Source of the DNA: Amycolatopsis alkalitolerans
GTDB lineage: Bacteria > Actinomycetota > Actinomycetes > Mycobacteriales > Pseudonocardiaceae
DNA: 34,274 nucleotides
NCBI RefSeq assembly: GCF_006152065.1
Contig: NZ_VDFW01000048.1
Coordinates: 1 to 34,274 of the forward strand
Direction of reading: 5' to 3'
The position numbers were made by a program, and so were the translations under genes. The notes below the pieces were generated by a model that saw nothing but the letters and a program-made list of their open reading frames with translations, was not told the DNA's origin and did not search any database. Of the stretch, positions 1 to 10,750 are shown in pieces (within the stretch, counting starts at the first letter, position 1; each line of letters opens with the position of its first letter).

Positions 1-120
1 CATCGTGAAAGCCGCACTCACCCTGACCCATTTTGAACATCGAATGATCAAATGAAAGTCGTTGAGATCACGTCAATGGGATCGATTGCGAAATAGGACA
101 ACCGGTCGTTGGAGGTGATC

Positions 121-210
121 ATGGCAGTAGCCAGGCCGGCGGGAATCCTTCCGCCGACTGCGAGGCCGCCGAGTTGCCCGAGTCCACGTGCAAGTTGTTT
201 TACTGCGTAA
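121..210 (+). CDS. Possible 29-codon small ORF with very strong ribosome-binding site
   Basis: An ATG at 121 directly follows GGAGGTGATC (111-120), nearly the full complement of the 16S rRNA 3' end. The frame runs 29 codons to TAA at 208-210 and encodes a Pro/Ala-rich peptide with two Cys and no recognisable domain. It could be a real small protein, the 5' stub of a broken gene, or chance. The ribosome-binding site is the only support. The rest of 1-266 is AT-richer than the window and shows no other gene. Confidence 0.22.
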   Translation: MAVARPAGILPPTARPPSCPSPRASCFTA

Positions 211-266
211 CCGGGGGTTCTGGTTCCTTTGCACTCAAGTGCCCGGATCCGGTACCGATGGCGGTC

Positions 267-827
267 TCAGGGATCGGTGGCGATGAGGAGATAGTCAGGG
301 CGCTGGGTCCCGACCGTCCGGACTGCGCGCCGTGCTCCTCCCGCGAAGGCATAGCGGTCATCGAGGGCGGCATCTATGTCGACGATGCTGATCGGAACGC
401 CGGCTGCACCCGTCCGCTTGGTCCAATGGATGGCCAAGAGGACACCGAACGCGATCCCCATTTCTTCGGAGGCTACCCGTCGCTGGTTGCCGACGATTCG
501 GCAGCCAGCTTCGCTCACCTTGAGTGCTGGCACCGGATCCTTGGTCTTCAGCAAGTCAAAGAAGCCCAGGTAGCGCAACAGTCCCCATTGCACGTACATG
601 TCAGGCAGATCGTCTTGGTAGCGCGGTCGTGTCACAAGAGAAAGCAGATGCAGCGCTTCGAACGGTCGAACTTCGACGCTGTCTGTCAGGCCGTCCGCCG
701 GCGACAGTACTTTGGGGGAGGCGACGAAATCCGGTGCCTTCATGACGCGTGTGAGAAGGTCGTGATCGCTTTTCCCGCGCAGCTGGACACGCGAACTGAC
801 GATCTCTATCGCCCGGTCAAGATCCAC
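267..827 (-). CDS. Hypothetical protein, 186 aa, unrecognised family
   Basis: The minus-strand frame of 186 residues begins with GTG at 827 (MDLDRAIEIV) and has a natural soluble-protein composition. The overlapping plus-strand frame (174-839) looks like a shadow, with irregular Cys/His/Arg content. I see no transmembrane segment, signal peptide or known motif; the middle is rich in Leu and aromatic residues and probably alpha-helical. Base composition is lower in GC than the following genes, which with the isolated position suggests a strain-specific or acquired gene. The ribosome-binding site is weak (GAGG just before the start). I do not recognise the family and assign no function. Confidence 0.6.
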   Translation of the reverse strand: MDLDRAIEIVSSRVQLRGKSDHDLLTRVMKAPDFVASPKVLSPADGLTDSVEVRPFEALHLLSLVTRPRYQDDLPDMYVQWGLLRYLGFFDLLKTKDPVPALKVSEAGCRIVGNQRRVASEEMGIAFGVLLAIHWTKRTGAAGVPISIVDIDAALDDRYAFAGGARRAVRTVGTQRPDYLLIATDP

Positions 828-862
828 GCCTCAGTGTGACAGCCATCCGCGGAGCGGCTACG

Positions 863-1540
863 TCACCACCCGCGCTCGCGCCACTCCGTCAGCTTCGGCC
901 GTTCCGCGCCCAGCGTCGAGTCGTCCCCATGGCCGGGGTAGAACCACGTCTCGTCCGGCAGCACGTCGAAGATCCGCGTCTGGACGTCGTCGATGAGCGA
1001 CTGGAAGTCCTCGGGTGACGTCGTCCGGCCGACCCCGCCGGGGAACAGGGAGTCGCCGGTGAACAGGTGGGGCGGGCCATCGGGATCGCGGTACAGCAAG
1101 GCGATCGACCCCGGCGTGTGGCCGCGCAGGTGGATCACCTCCAGCACACAGTCCCCGGCCGACACCGTGTCGCCCTGTGACAGCAGGAAGTCCGGCGGCA
1201 CCGGGAGCGGCTCCGCGTCCAGCGGATGCGCGGCCGTGTTGGCGCCGTTCGCTCCCGCGACCGCGCCGAGCGCCTGCCAGTGGTCACCATGCTGGTGCGT
1301 GGTCACGATCGTGCGCAGCGCCGGCCGGTCCGGGCCGTGGCCGATCAGGTCGGAGATGCGCTCGGGATCGGCCGCCGCGTCGATCAGCAGCGCCTCGTTG
1401 TTCGCCCGGCACACCAGCAGGTACGTGTTGTTGTCCATCGGGCCGACGGACAGCTTGGTGATGGTCAGCGCCCCGAGCGTGCGCCGCGCGGCGTCACCGC
1501 CCGGTTCGACGTGCCCGGTGTAATCCTCCACGACGTTCAC
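863..1540 (-). CDS. MBL-fold metallo-hydrolase (glyoxalase II-like)
   Basis: Metallo-beta-lactamase-fold hydrolase of about 225 aa. The zinc-binding signature TTHQHGDH lies at about residues 80-87. Further metal ligands follow in HLRGHTPGS (His), FTGDSLFPGGVGRT (Asp) and YPGHGDD (His), the order seen in hydroxyacylglutathione hydrolases and related thioesterases. The substrate is not determined. I chose GTG 1540 (MNVVEDYTGHV) because it agrees with how I recall homologues beginning; GTG 1549 is also possible. TACCGT (1553-1548) lies 7 nt upstream of GTG 1540, so the mRNA may be leaderless. A similar gene sits beside uvrA in M. tuberculosis (Rv1637c), so this is a conserved neighbourhood. It is divergent from the acyltransferase. 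Confidence 0.88.
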   Translation of the reverse strand: MNVVEDYTGHVEPGGDAARRTLGALTITKLSVGPMDNNTYLLVCRANNEALLIDAAADPERISDLIGHGPDRPALRTIVTTHQHGDHWQALGAVAGANGANTAAHPLDAEPLPVPPDFLLSQGDTVSAGDCVLEVIHLRGHTPGSIALLYRDPDGPPHLFTGDSLFPGGVGRTTSPEDFQSLIDDVQTRIFDVLPDETWFYPGHGDDSTLGAERPKLTEWRERGW

Positions 1541-1644
1541 CCGCCACACGGTAGTCGGCCCGCCTCGGACGGCTCCACCCGTTCAGCTCCGTCTCAGATT
1601 CATAACGTAACCTCACCTGCCGTCGCCGTCACCGAAGGAAGCCC

Positions 1645-2859
1645 GTGCCCCGTCCCGCCTCGCGCAAGATCAGCTGGGATGCGGTCCGTGTGGTCGCGGT
1701 GGTCGCGGTGATGCTGGGGCACATCACGCATCAGGGTCCGCTGGCCCATCCCGAACTCGGCGGCTACCCGTTCCGGGACACGGCCCAGTTCGGCGCCGCC
1801 GCGCTCATGGTGATCTCCGGCTACTTCGTCTGCCAGACGATCCGCCGCGGCGGCACGGGCCGCTGGCTGTGGAAGAAGATCGCCCGCCTGCTGCCGTCGT
1901 ACGTGATCGCCGCGGTGGCCACCTACCTGGTCATGCGGTTCGCCGGCGCGGCCTTCGGCGGCCAGAGCTTCGGCAGCGGCTGGTTCGACACCCTCTTCGG
2001 CCCCACCACCGACGGCATCGTGTGGAAGACCACCTGGTACGTCCCGGTGGGCAGGGACCTGCTGATCAACCTGTTCATGGTGCAGGGCTGGGATCCGGCG
2101 TTCATCTGGCTCGACGGCTCGTACTGGACGCTGCCCGTGCAGCTCGCGGTGTTCACCGCCGCCGCGCTGCTGTGGGCCGGCACCCCGTGGTTCCGCGGCA
2201 CCCGCCAGGCCGGGCTGCTCGCCTGGGGACTGGTCGTCCTCCCGCTCTTCGTGCGGTTCGTGCTGATCGGCGCGGACAACCCCGCCCGGTGGGCCTATGG
2301 CGCCGTGTTCGGCCTCGGCCTGCACCGGACGCACGCGTTCGCCGCGGGGATCGGGATCTGGTTGTGGGCGCGGGGCCGGGTGAGCGGTCGCCGGCTCGCG
2401 CTGCTGCTGGCCGCCGTCGTCTGCGCACAGGATCTGCACGTCTACCCCCATGGCATGGCGCTGCCCACCGATCCGGCGCGCCTGCCGTCGGACCTCGGGT
2501 TCGCCGCCATGCTGCTGCTCATCTGCGCCGCGGCGAAGGGCCGCGACTGGTCGTTCCTGCGGCCGCTGGCCCCGGCGATCACTTGGCTCGCCGGAATCTC
2601 CTACTGCGTCTACCTGCTGCACCAGGAACTGGGCTATGTCCTGGCCCGCCTGCTGGCCGACGCCGGCGTCCCGGGCTGGGTCCGGCTGCCGATCGTGCTC
2701 GTGGCGGCGGTACTCGCGGGCTGGGGGCTCACTACACTGGTCGAGCGGCCCGCGCACACCTGGCTGACCCGCCCGCACCGGACGACCCCGGCGCCCGAAG
2801 ACCTGCTCCCACCAGCGGGGAACGGTCCGGCTCCCGTTTCTGTCGGTGGTCCGTCCTAG
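1645..2859 (+). CDS. Acyltransferase family 3 membrane protein
   Basis: Integral membrane protein of 404 aa with about ten hydrophobic segments, typical of acyltransferase family 3 (OatA/NodX/MdmB type), which O-acylates sugars, peptidoglycan or secondary metabolites. Family features visible are the N-terminal SWDAVRVVAVVAVMLGH, with the His expected in the active site, the following HPELGGYPF / ISGYFVC segment, and late membrane helices ending in TTLVERPAHTWL. The start is GTG 1645, preceded by GAAGGA at 1634-1639. The last ~25 residues are a Pro-rich cytoplasmic tail. The acceptor cannot be told. The stop codon TAG (2857-2859) is part of the -10 element of the uvrA promoter, so the two genes are interleaved but probably separately transcribed. 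Confidence 0.88.
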   Translation: MPRPASRKISWDAVRVVAVVAVMLGHITHQGPLAHPELGGYPFRDTAQFGAAALMVISGYFVCQTIRRGGTGRWLWKKIARLLPSYVIAAVATYLVMRFAGAAFGGQSFGSGWFDTLFGPTTDGIVWKTTWYVPVGRDLLINLFMVQGWDPAFIWLDGSYWTLPVQLAVFTAAALLWAGTPWFRGTRQAGLLAWGLVVLPLFVRFVLIGADNPARWAYGAVFGLGLHRTHAFAAGIGIWLWARGRVSGRRLALLLAAVVCAQDLHVYPHGMALPTDPARLPSDLGFAAMLLLICAAAKGRDWSFLRPLAPAITWLAGISYCVYLLHQELGYVLARLLADAGVPGWVRLPIVLVAAVLAGWGLTTLVERPAHTWLTRPHRTTPAPEDLLPPAGNGPAPVSVGGPS

Positions 2860-2862
2860 CAT
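2840..2862 (+). promoter_or_regulatory. PafBC-type (RecA-NDp-like) DNA-damage promoter of uvrA
   Basis: CTGTCGGTG (2840-2848), eight bases, then TAGCAT (2857-2862). This matches the mycobacterial LexA-independent damage promoter TTGTCRGTG-N8-TANNNT at every fixed position except the first T. Transcription would start near 2869, giving a leader of about 55 nt before the uvrA GTG. uvrA is a known member of the PafBC regulon in mycobacteria. No LexA box was seen nearby. Confidence 0.72.
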
Positions 2863-2923
2863 GGGTCGCGGCCGGCTCCGGTGACTCCGCCCGGCCGGGA
2901 ATCTCCAGCGAAGGGACCTTGGC

Positions 2924-5779
<2,856 letters not shown>

Positions 5780-5795
5780 TCCGAGAGGCGCCCAG

Positions 5796-5827
5796 CCGCG
5801 CCAGGATCGTGCCAGCCGACGGCGCGG
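5796..5827 (+). terminator. Possible terminator hairpin after uvrA
   Basis: CCGCGCC (5796-5802) and GGCGCGG (5821-5827) can form a perfect 7-bp GC stem with an 18-nt loop, 17 nt after the uvrA stop. There is no T-run, which is common for actinobacterial terminators but leaves the call weak. Confidence 0.3.
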
Positions 5828-5908
5828 TGTGAACCGGACGGCCTAGCGTCTCGTTACTCGAGTGTGGCCCCGGTCACCGCCGACTGGGGTCGGCGCTGGG
5901 AGGTGCCC

Positions 5909-6436
5909 ATGACTCGCCGTTCACTCCTGCTCGTCCCGGCCGCAGCCGGCCTGCTCATGGTCGGCGCGTGCGCCGGCACGACCACCGCGCCGCCCGCGCC
6001 CGCCACGTCGGCAGGCGGTGTCGCGCGCACCGACCTCGCGGTGGCGCAGTCGACGTCGCTCGGTCCGATCGTGACCGACTCCGCGGGACGCACCCTCTAC
6101 CGTTTCGACCGTGACTCCGCGGCTCCCCCGACGTCGAACTGCTTGGGGGCCTGCGCGTCGGCGTGGCCCCCGGCCGTGGTGAGTTCGGCGACGCCGTCCG
6201 CCACCGGGATCGCCCCGGGCCTGGTCGGCACGATCAAGCGCGCCGACGGCACGCTGCAGCTGACCCTGGGCGGCTGGCCGCTGTACGGGTTCGAGAAGGA
6301 CACCGCGGCCGGCCAGACGAACGGGCAGGGGGTCGTGGGATTCGGTGCGGCTTGGTACGCCGTGACCCCGCAAGGGACCAAGGCCAGCGCGAGCACACCG
6401 TCCCCGTCGACCTCGGCGGGCGGCTATGGATATTAA
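5909..6436 (+). CDS. Secreted lipoprotein with COG4315 repeats
   Basis: 175-aa lipoprotein. The N-terminus MTRRSLLLVPAAAGLLMVG leads to lipobox VGAC with the acylated Cys at about residue 20. The mature part has two copies of the small secreted repeat found in COG4315/lipoprotein_15 proteins: GPIVTDSAGRTLYRFDRD with a CLGACASAWPP motif, then GTIKRADGTLQLTLGGWPLYGFEKD. A Ser/Thr/Pro-rich tail ends in GGYGY. The molecular function of the family is not established. I chose ATG 5909 because GGGAGGTG (5898-5905) sits just before it; an in-frame GTG at 5864 would put 15 non-signal residues before the signal peptide. The 3' end overlaps the next gene by 11 nt, so the two may be co-translated. Confidence 0.85.
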   Translation: MTRRSLLLVPAAAGLLMVGACAGTTTAPPAPATSAGGVARTDLAVAQSTSLGPIVTDSAGRTLYRFDRDSAAPPTSNCLGACASAWPPAVVSSATPSATGIAPGLVGTIKRADGTLQLTLGGWPLYGFEKDTAAGQTNGQGVVGFGAAWYAVTPQGTKASASTPSPSTSAGGYGY

Positions 6437-6893
6437 TCGGCATACTTTCGGCGTGCCGCACAACAGTTACCGGTTTCGCGACACGTGGGTGATCGGGGCG
6501 CCCGTGCCCGTGGTGTTCGACGCGGTGGTCGATCTGGAGAACTATCCGCGCTGGTGGCCCGACGTCCGCTCGGTACGCCAGATCGACGAGGACACCGCGG
6601 AGCTGGTCTGCCGGGCAAGCCTGCCCTACGGTCTGACGATCCGGATGCGCCGAGCGGAGCAGAACGAGTCCACGGGCCGGCTGCGGGTACATCTCGACGG
6701 TGACCTCGAGGGTCTGCTCGCCGCGTCGATCCTGCGGCACCCGGCCGGTTCGACGCTCGAGATCGTCCAGCAGGTCGTGGTGCGCAAACCTCTGCTTCGC
6801 CGCCTCTCGCCGGTGGCGCGCCCGCTGTTCCGGCTCAACCACGCGCTGATGATGCGGCGTGGCCTGACGGGTTTGCGGGCGCGCCTGGCGTAA
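6426..6893 (+). CDS. SRPBCC (START/polyketide cyclase-like) protein
   Basis: 155-aa protein of the SRPBCC helix-grip fold. The segment FRDTWVIGAPVPVVFDAVVD followed by LENYPRWWPDV is the classic N-terminal strand-helix with the conserved YPRWWP turn. Alternating strands (LVCRASLPYGLTIRMRR, LRVHLDGDLEG) and a long C-terminal helix complete the fold. Such proteins bind hydrophobic ligands or act as cyclases/dehydratases; the ligand here is unknown. The start could be ATG 6426, overlapping the lipoprotein gene, or GTG 6453; neither has a good ribosome-binding site. It ends 7 nt before the convergent symporter gene, with a 10-bp palindrome AAGCCGGCTT across the junction. Confidence 0.8.
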   Translation: MDINRHTFGVPHNSYRFRDTWVIGAPVPVVFDAVVDLENYPRWWPDVRSVRQIDEDTAELVCRASLPYGLTIRMRRAEQNESTGRLRVHLDGDLEGLLAASILRHPAGSTLEIVQQVVVRKPLLRRLSPVARPLFRLNHALMMRRGLTGLRARLA

Positions 6894-6900
6894 GCCGGCT

Positions 6901-8262
6901 TCAGGCGAGTGCCCCGGCCTTCGGGCGTTCCTCGTCCGGTTCGCGCACCGGGGCTTCGTCGAGGAGCGTCGTCTCGTTGAACGGCTCGCGCCCGGAGAGC
7001 ACCTCGGCCGCCTTGGCGCGGTCGAACTCCCTGGTCCAGCTACCGATCAGCACCGTCGCGACCGCATTGCCCGCGAAGTTGGTCAGCGCCCGCGCCTCCG
7101 ACATGAACCGGTCGATACCGAGGATGAACCCGACGCCGCCGACCAGGTCGGGCCGGTGCGCCTGGAGCCCGCCGGCGAGCGTCGCGATCCCCGCGCCGCT
7201 GACCCCGGCGGCGCCCTTCGACGCGATGACCATGAACACCAGCAACGAGATCTGCGCGCCGACCGACAGCGGGCTGCCCTGAGCCGAGGCGATGAACAGC
7301 GTCGCCATGGTCAGGTAGATCGCGGTGCCGTCGAGGTTGAACGAGTAGCCGGTCGGCACGGTGATGCCAGTGACCGAGCGGCTCACGCCGAGATGCTGCA
7401 TCTTCGCGATCAGCCGCGGCAGCGCCGACTCCGAGGAAGAGGTCGACACGATCAGCAGGAACTCGCGGCCGAGGTAGCGCAGCAGGCTGAACACGTTGAT
7501 CCGTGCGCCGAACCACAGGACCGAGCCGAGCACCACGAACACGAACACGAGGCAGGTCAGGTAGAACCCGATCATCACCACGAGCAGGCTGCGCAGCGCC
7601 GCCAGCCCGGTGTTGCCGACCACGGCCGCGATCGCGCCGAACGCGCCGACCGGGGCGGCCCACATGATCATCGACAGGATCCGGAATACCAGCTTCTGGA
7701 TGTACTCGACGCCGCGCAGGATCGGCTTGCCCGCGGGGCCCAGCTTCTGCAGCGCGAAACCGGCGAGCAGCGCGACCAGCAGCGTCTGCAGCACCGAACC
7801 CTCGGTGAACGCCGAAAGCAGCGATTCGGGGATGATCCCGAGCAGGAAGTCCGTGCTGCCCTCGCCGCCGGCGGCCTGCTGGTGCGCCTTGCTCGCGGCC
7901 GCGGGGTCGAGGTGCAGGCCCGCGCCGGGGTGCAGCAGGTTGCCCACGACAAGCCCGATGACCAGCGCGATCGTGGACATCACCAGGAAGTACCCGATCG
8001 CCATCAGGCCGACCTTGCCGACCTTGGCCGCCTTGGCGACCGAGCCGACGCCCAGCACGATGGTGCAGAAGATGATCGGCGAGATCATCATCTTGATCAG
8101 GTTGACGAACCCGGTGCCCAGCGGCGAAAGGCCCTTGGCGAACCCGGGGGCGGCGAACCCGACGATGATGCCCGCGAGTACCGCGACGACGACCGCCACA
8201 TACAGCAGGTGGATCCGGTTGCCCTGCCGGGGTGCGGCGTCGGCGGATGGCGTTGTCGGCAC
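6901..8262 (-). CDS. Cation:dicarboxylate symporter (DctA/GltP, DAACS family)
   Basis: 453-aa sodium- or proton-coupled symporter of the dicarboxylate/amino acid:cation (DAACS) family, taking up C4-dicarboxylates or acidic amino acids. It has eight hydrophobic segments. The diagnostic re-entrant loops are visible: the serine-rich STSSSESALPRLIAKM (hairpin 1), the cation-binding GYSFNLDGTAIYL (NMDGT-like motif) and GAAGVSGAGIATLAGGL (hairpin 2). I set the start at GTG 8262 because GGAGG (8272-8268) lies 5 nt upstream; a longer frame from 8295 lacks this. The gene is divergent from a CitA/DcuS-type sensor kinase, which argues for a carboxylate substrate and substrate-induced expression. Confidence 0.93.
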   Translation of the reverse strand: MPTTPSADAAPRQGNRIHLLYVAVVVAVLAGIIVGFAAPGFAKGLSPLGTGFVNLIKMMISPIIFCTIVLGVGSVAKAAKVGKVGLMAIGYFLVMSTIALVIGLVVGNLLHPGAGLHLDPAAASKAHQQAAGGEGSTDFLLGIIPESLLSAFTEGSVLQTLLVALLAGFALQKLGPAGKPILRGVEYIQKLVFRILSMIMWAAPVGAFGAIAAVVGNTGLAALRSLLVVMIGFYLTCLVFVFVVLGSVLWFGARINVFSLLRYLGREFLLIVSTSSSESALPRLIAKMQHLGVSRSVTGITVPTGYSFNLDGTAIYLTMATLFIASAQGSPLSVGAQISLLVFMVIASKGAAGVSGAGIATLAGGLQAHRPDLVGGVGFILGIDRFMSEARALTNFAGNAVATVLIGSWTREFDRAKAAEVLSGREPFNETTLLDEAPVREPDEERPKAGALA

Positions 8263-8422
8263 CCTTGCCTCCAATGGGGACAGGCGCGCCTTCACCGGCG
8301 CGGCTCAGCAGAGGACTATGCGGGCCTCCCCGCGCCAGGTCACCCTTGTGTTCATTGAGTTCGCACTTCGTCGAGCAGCGGCGTGGCCGGATCGGTATCG
8401 GTCGTCACAGTAGAGTCGGGGG

Positions 8423-10015
8423 ATGAGAAACCGGCGCTGGAGCCTCGCCCGGCAGCTCCTGCTGGTGCAGGTCGCCGGGTTCGCCGTCCTGGTCGCCGTC
8501 GGCGCCGGGCTCGCCTTGGCCGACGCCTCGCGCGCCGCGGACCAGCGTGCCACGGACGAAGTCGTCGCGGTGTCGCATACGATCGCCGCCACTCCGTCTG
8601 TCCTGAGTGCACTGTCCACACCAGACCCGAGTGCGCTGCTGGAGCCGTACGCCCTGCGTGTCCAGCAGGACACCGGCGTCGACTTCATCACGATCATGAC
8701 CCCCGAAGGTATCCGCTACACCCACCCGAACCCGGCCCTGATCGGTCAGCGGTTCCTCGGCAACACCGCCGCGGCGCGCGCGGGCGGCACCCTGGTCGAG
8801 ACCTACACCGGCACGCTCGGCCCGTCGATGCGTGCCGTCGTCCCGGTCTTCGACGGCCCGCGGGTCGCGGCACTCGTCGCGGTGGGCATCAAGATCGAGG
8901 CGATCTCCACGGAACTCACCGCGCGCCTGGTCCGGCTCGCCGCCGCGGCGGGCGCGCTGCTCGTGGTGGGCATCGCGGGCAGCGTGTTCGTCAGCTCCCG
9001 GCTCAAGCGGCAGACGCGCGGCCTCGCGCCCGCCGAGCTGAGCAGCGTCTTCGCCTACTACGAGGCGACATTGCACGCGGTCAGGGAAGGGCTCGTACTG
9101 CTCGATCCCAGCGGGCGGGTCGTGCTGTGCAACGACGGAGCCCGCGAACTGCTCGGGCTCAGCGACGACCCGGCCGGAAAGCCTGTCGCCGCACTCGGCC
9201 TGCCGCCCCCACTGGCGGCCGCGTTCGCGGCAAAGGAGACGAGGACCGACGAGATCCACGTCACCGACTCGCGCGTGCTCGTGGTCAGCACCGCTCCCGT
9301 GCACGAGGCGCGGCGCGTCCGGGGCACGGTCGTGACCTTGCGCGACCACACCGACCTGCAGCTCCTGACCGGCGAGCTCAACACGACGCGCGGGCTCGCC
9401 GAGTCGTTGCGCTCGCAGGCGCACGAGGCCGCGAACCGGCTGCACACCGTCGTGTCGCTGGTCGAGATGGGCCGGGCGGCCGAAGCCGTGGAGTTCGCGA
9501 CCGCCGAACTGGAGATCGCCCAGCGCCTGACCGACCAGGTCGTCGGCGCGGTCTCCGAACCGGTGCTGGCCGCGCTGCTGCTCGGCAAGGCGGCCGAGGC
9601 CGGCGAGCGCGGGGTCGAGCTGACGCTGACCGAGGACACGGCCCTCGCCGAACTCGATCTCGAACCCCGGGATCTGGTGACAGTGCTGGGCAACCTGATC
9701 GACAACGCGATCGACGCGGCCGTCGACAACGCCGACTCGGCGCGGCCGCGGGTCACCGTGACCGTGCGTTCCGATGAGGACGATCTCGTGCTGCGGGTCG
9801 CCGACAGCGGCAAGGGGGTCGCGAACGCCGCCGCGAGCGCGGTGTTCCAGCGCGGCTGGTCGACGAAACCGCAGGCCGGTCCGGTCGGGCACGGCCTCGG
9901 GCTCGCCCTCGTCGGCCAGGTCGCCCGCCGCTACCACGGCGAGGTCACACTGGCCAACGACGGCGGCGCGGTCTTCACCGTCCGGCTGCCGCTGCGGCAG
10001 GGAGTGGCCCGATGA
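8423..10015 (+). CDS. Sensor histidine kinase, CitA/DcuS family
   Basis: 530-aa membrane sensor kinase. Transmembrane segment 1 is at about residues 11-33. An extracytoplasmic sensory (PAS/Cache-like) domain of about 130 residues contains FITIMTPEGIRYTHPNPALIG, which closely resembles the ligand domain of CitA/DcuS/DctB-type sensors. Segment 2 is near residues 172-192, followed by a cytoplasmic PAS domain (EGLVLLDPSGRVVLCNDGAR). The H-box of this family reads LRSQAHEAANRLHTVVSL, with phospho-accepting His334. The N box (GNLIDNAIDAA) and G boxes (VADSGKG, GHGLGLALVG) are complete. TAGAGT (8411-8416) lies 6 nt before ATG, so the transcript may be leaderless. It overlaps the response regulator by 4 nt. 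Confidence 0.94.
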   Translation: MRNRRWSLARQLLLVQVAGFAVLVAVGAGLALADASRAADQRATDEVVAVSHTIAATPSVLSALSTPDPSALLEPYALRVQQDTGVDFITIMTPEGIRYTHPNPALIGQRFLGNTAAARAGGTLVETYTGTLGPSMRAVVPVFDGPRVAALVAVGIKIEAISTELTARLVRLAAAAGALLVVGIAGSVFVSSRLKRQTRGLAPAELSSVFAYYEATLHAVREGLVLLDPSGRVVLCNDGARELLGLSDDPAGKPVAALGLPPPLAAAFAAKETRTDEIHVTDSRVLVVSTAPVHEARRVRGTVVTLRDHTDLQLLTGELNTTRGLAESLRSQAHEAANRLHTVVSLVEMGRAAEAVEFATAELEIAQRLTDQVVGAVSEPVLAALLLGKAAEAGERGVELTLTEDTALAELDLEPRDLVTVLGNLIDNAIDAAVDNADSARPRVTVTVRSDEDDLVLRVADSGKGVANAAASAVFQRGWSTKPQAGPVGHGLGLALVGQVARRYHGEVTLANDGGAVFTVRLPLRQGVAR

Positions 10016-10686
10016 TCATGGTGCTGGTCGTCGAGGACGATCCGGTCGCCGCCGAGGCGCACCGGCAGTACGTGGAGCGCGTCGCCGGGTTCGCCGTCGC
10101 CGGGGTCGTCCATTCTGGTGGCGAAGCGTTGCGGTTCCGCGAGCGCCACGCCGTCGATCTCGTGCTGCTCGACTTCTACCTGCCCGACACGCACGGGCTC
10201 GCGGTCTGCCGTGCCCTGCGCGCGTCCGGGAGCGCGGCGGACGTCATCGCCGTGACCTCGGCGCGCGACCTGGCCGTGGTGAAAGCCGCCGTGTCGGTCG
10301 GGGTGGTGCAGTACCTGCTCAAGCCGTTCGCGTTCGCGTCGCTCCGGGAGAAGCTCGAAACCTACGCGCGGTTCCGTGAGAGCGCCGGGGAAGCAGCGGA
10401 CCAGACCGAGGTCGACCGCGCGATCGCGACGCTGCGGGCGCCGGGCCAGGGCCCGCTGCCGAAGGGGATGAGCGCGGAGACGCTCGAGGCGATCGCCGCG
10501 GCGCTGCGCACGGAGCCCGGGGGAATGCCCGCCGGGGCCGCGGCGCGGGCGACCGGCGTCGCCCGGGTGACGGCCCGGCGGTACCTGGAGTACCTGGCCG
10601 ACAGCGGGCTCGCGAGACGCGAACCACACTACGGTCAGGTGGGCAGACCGGAGGTTTGGTACGTGACGGTGGGCGGATCTGGTTAA
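10012..10686 (+). CDS. Response regulator, CitB/DcuR family
   Basis: 224-aa partner of the preceding kinase, coupled by an ATGA overlap and preceded by GGGAG. The receiver domain is complete: acidic pair ED(D) at residues 8-10, phospho-accepting Asp54 in LVLLDFYLPD, Thr in VTSARD and the invariant Lys in YLLKPFAF. The C-terminal half has a helix-turn-helix (AAARATGVARVTARRYLEYL) followed by a wing-like GQVGRPEVWYV, the architecture of the CitB/DpiA/DcuR group. Its likely target is the intergenic region with the divergent symporter (8263-8422), an inference from context. Confidence 0.94.
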   Translation: MIMVLVVEDDPVAAEAHRQYVERVAGFAVAGVVHSGGEALRFRERHAVDLVLLDFYLPDTHGLAVCRALRASGSAADVIAVTSARDLAVVKAAVSVGVVQYLLKPFAFASLREKLETYARFRESAGEAADQTEVDRAIATLRAPGQGPLPKGMSAETLEAIAAALRTEPGGMPAGAAARATGVARVTARRYLEYLADSGLARREPHYGQVGRPEVWYVTVGGSG

Positions 10687-10700
10687 CGCCGGCCGCTTCC

Positions 10701-10719
10701 CCGCCGCCACCCTCGGCGG
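10701..10719 (+). terminator. Possible terminator after the two-component operon
   Basis: CCGCCG (10701-10706) and CGGCGG (10714-10719) form a 6-bp GC stem with a 7-nt loop, 15 nt after the response-regulator stop. No T-run follows. Confidence 0.33.
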
Positions 10720-10750
10720 ACACGCTCCGCGTGCCAGTACTCTCCCTGGC

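Noticed and set aside
174..839. Plus-strand frame opposite the first hypothetical gene
   Set aside because: Irregular Cys/His/Arg-rich composition and no ribosome-binding site; the minus-strand protein looks more natural.
5827..5849. PafBC-type promoter before the lipoprotein (TAGCGT at 5844-5849)
   Set aside because: The -10 is identical to those at 22209-22294, but the bases 8 nt upstream (GTGTGAACC) do not match TTGTCRGTG.
6892..6901. 10-bp palindrome AAGCCGGCTT at the convergent junction
   Set aside because: It has no loop to form a hairpin and is too short to call a terminator.
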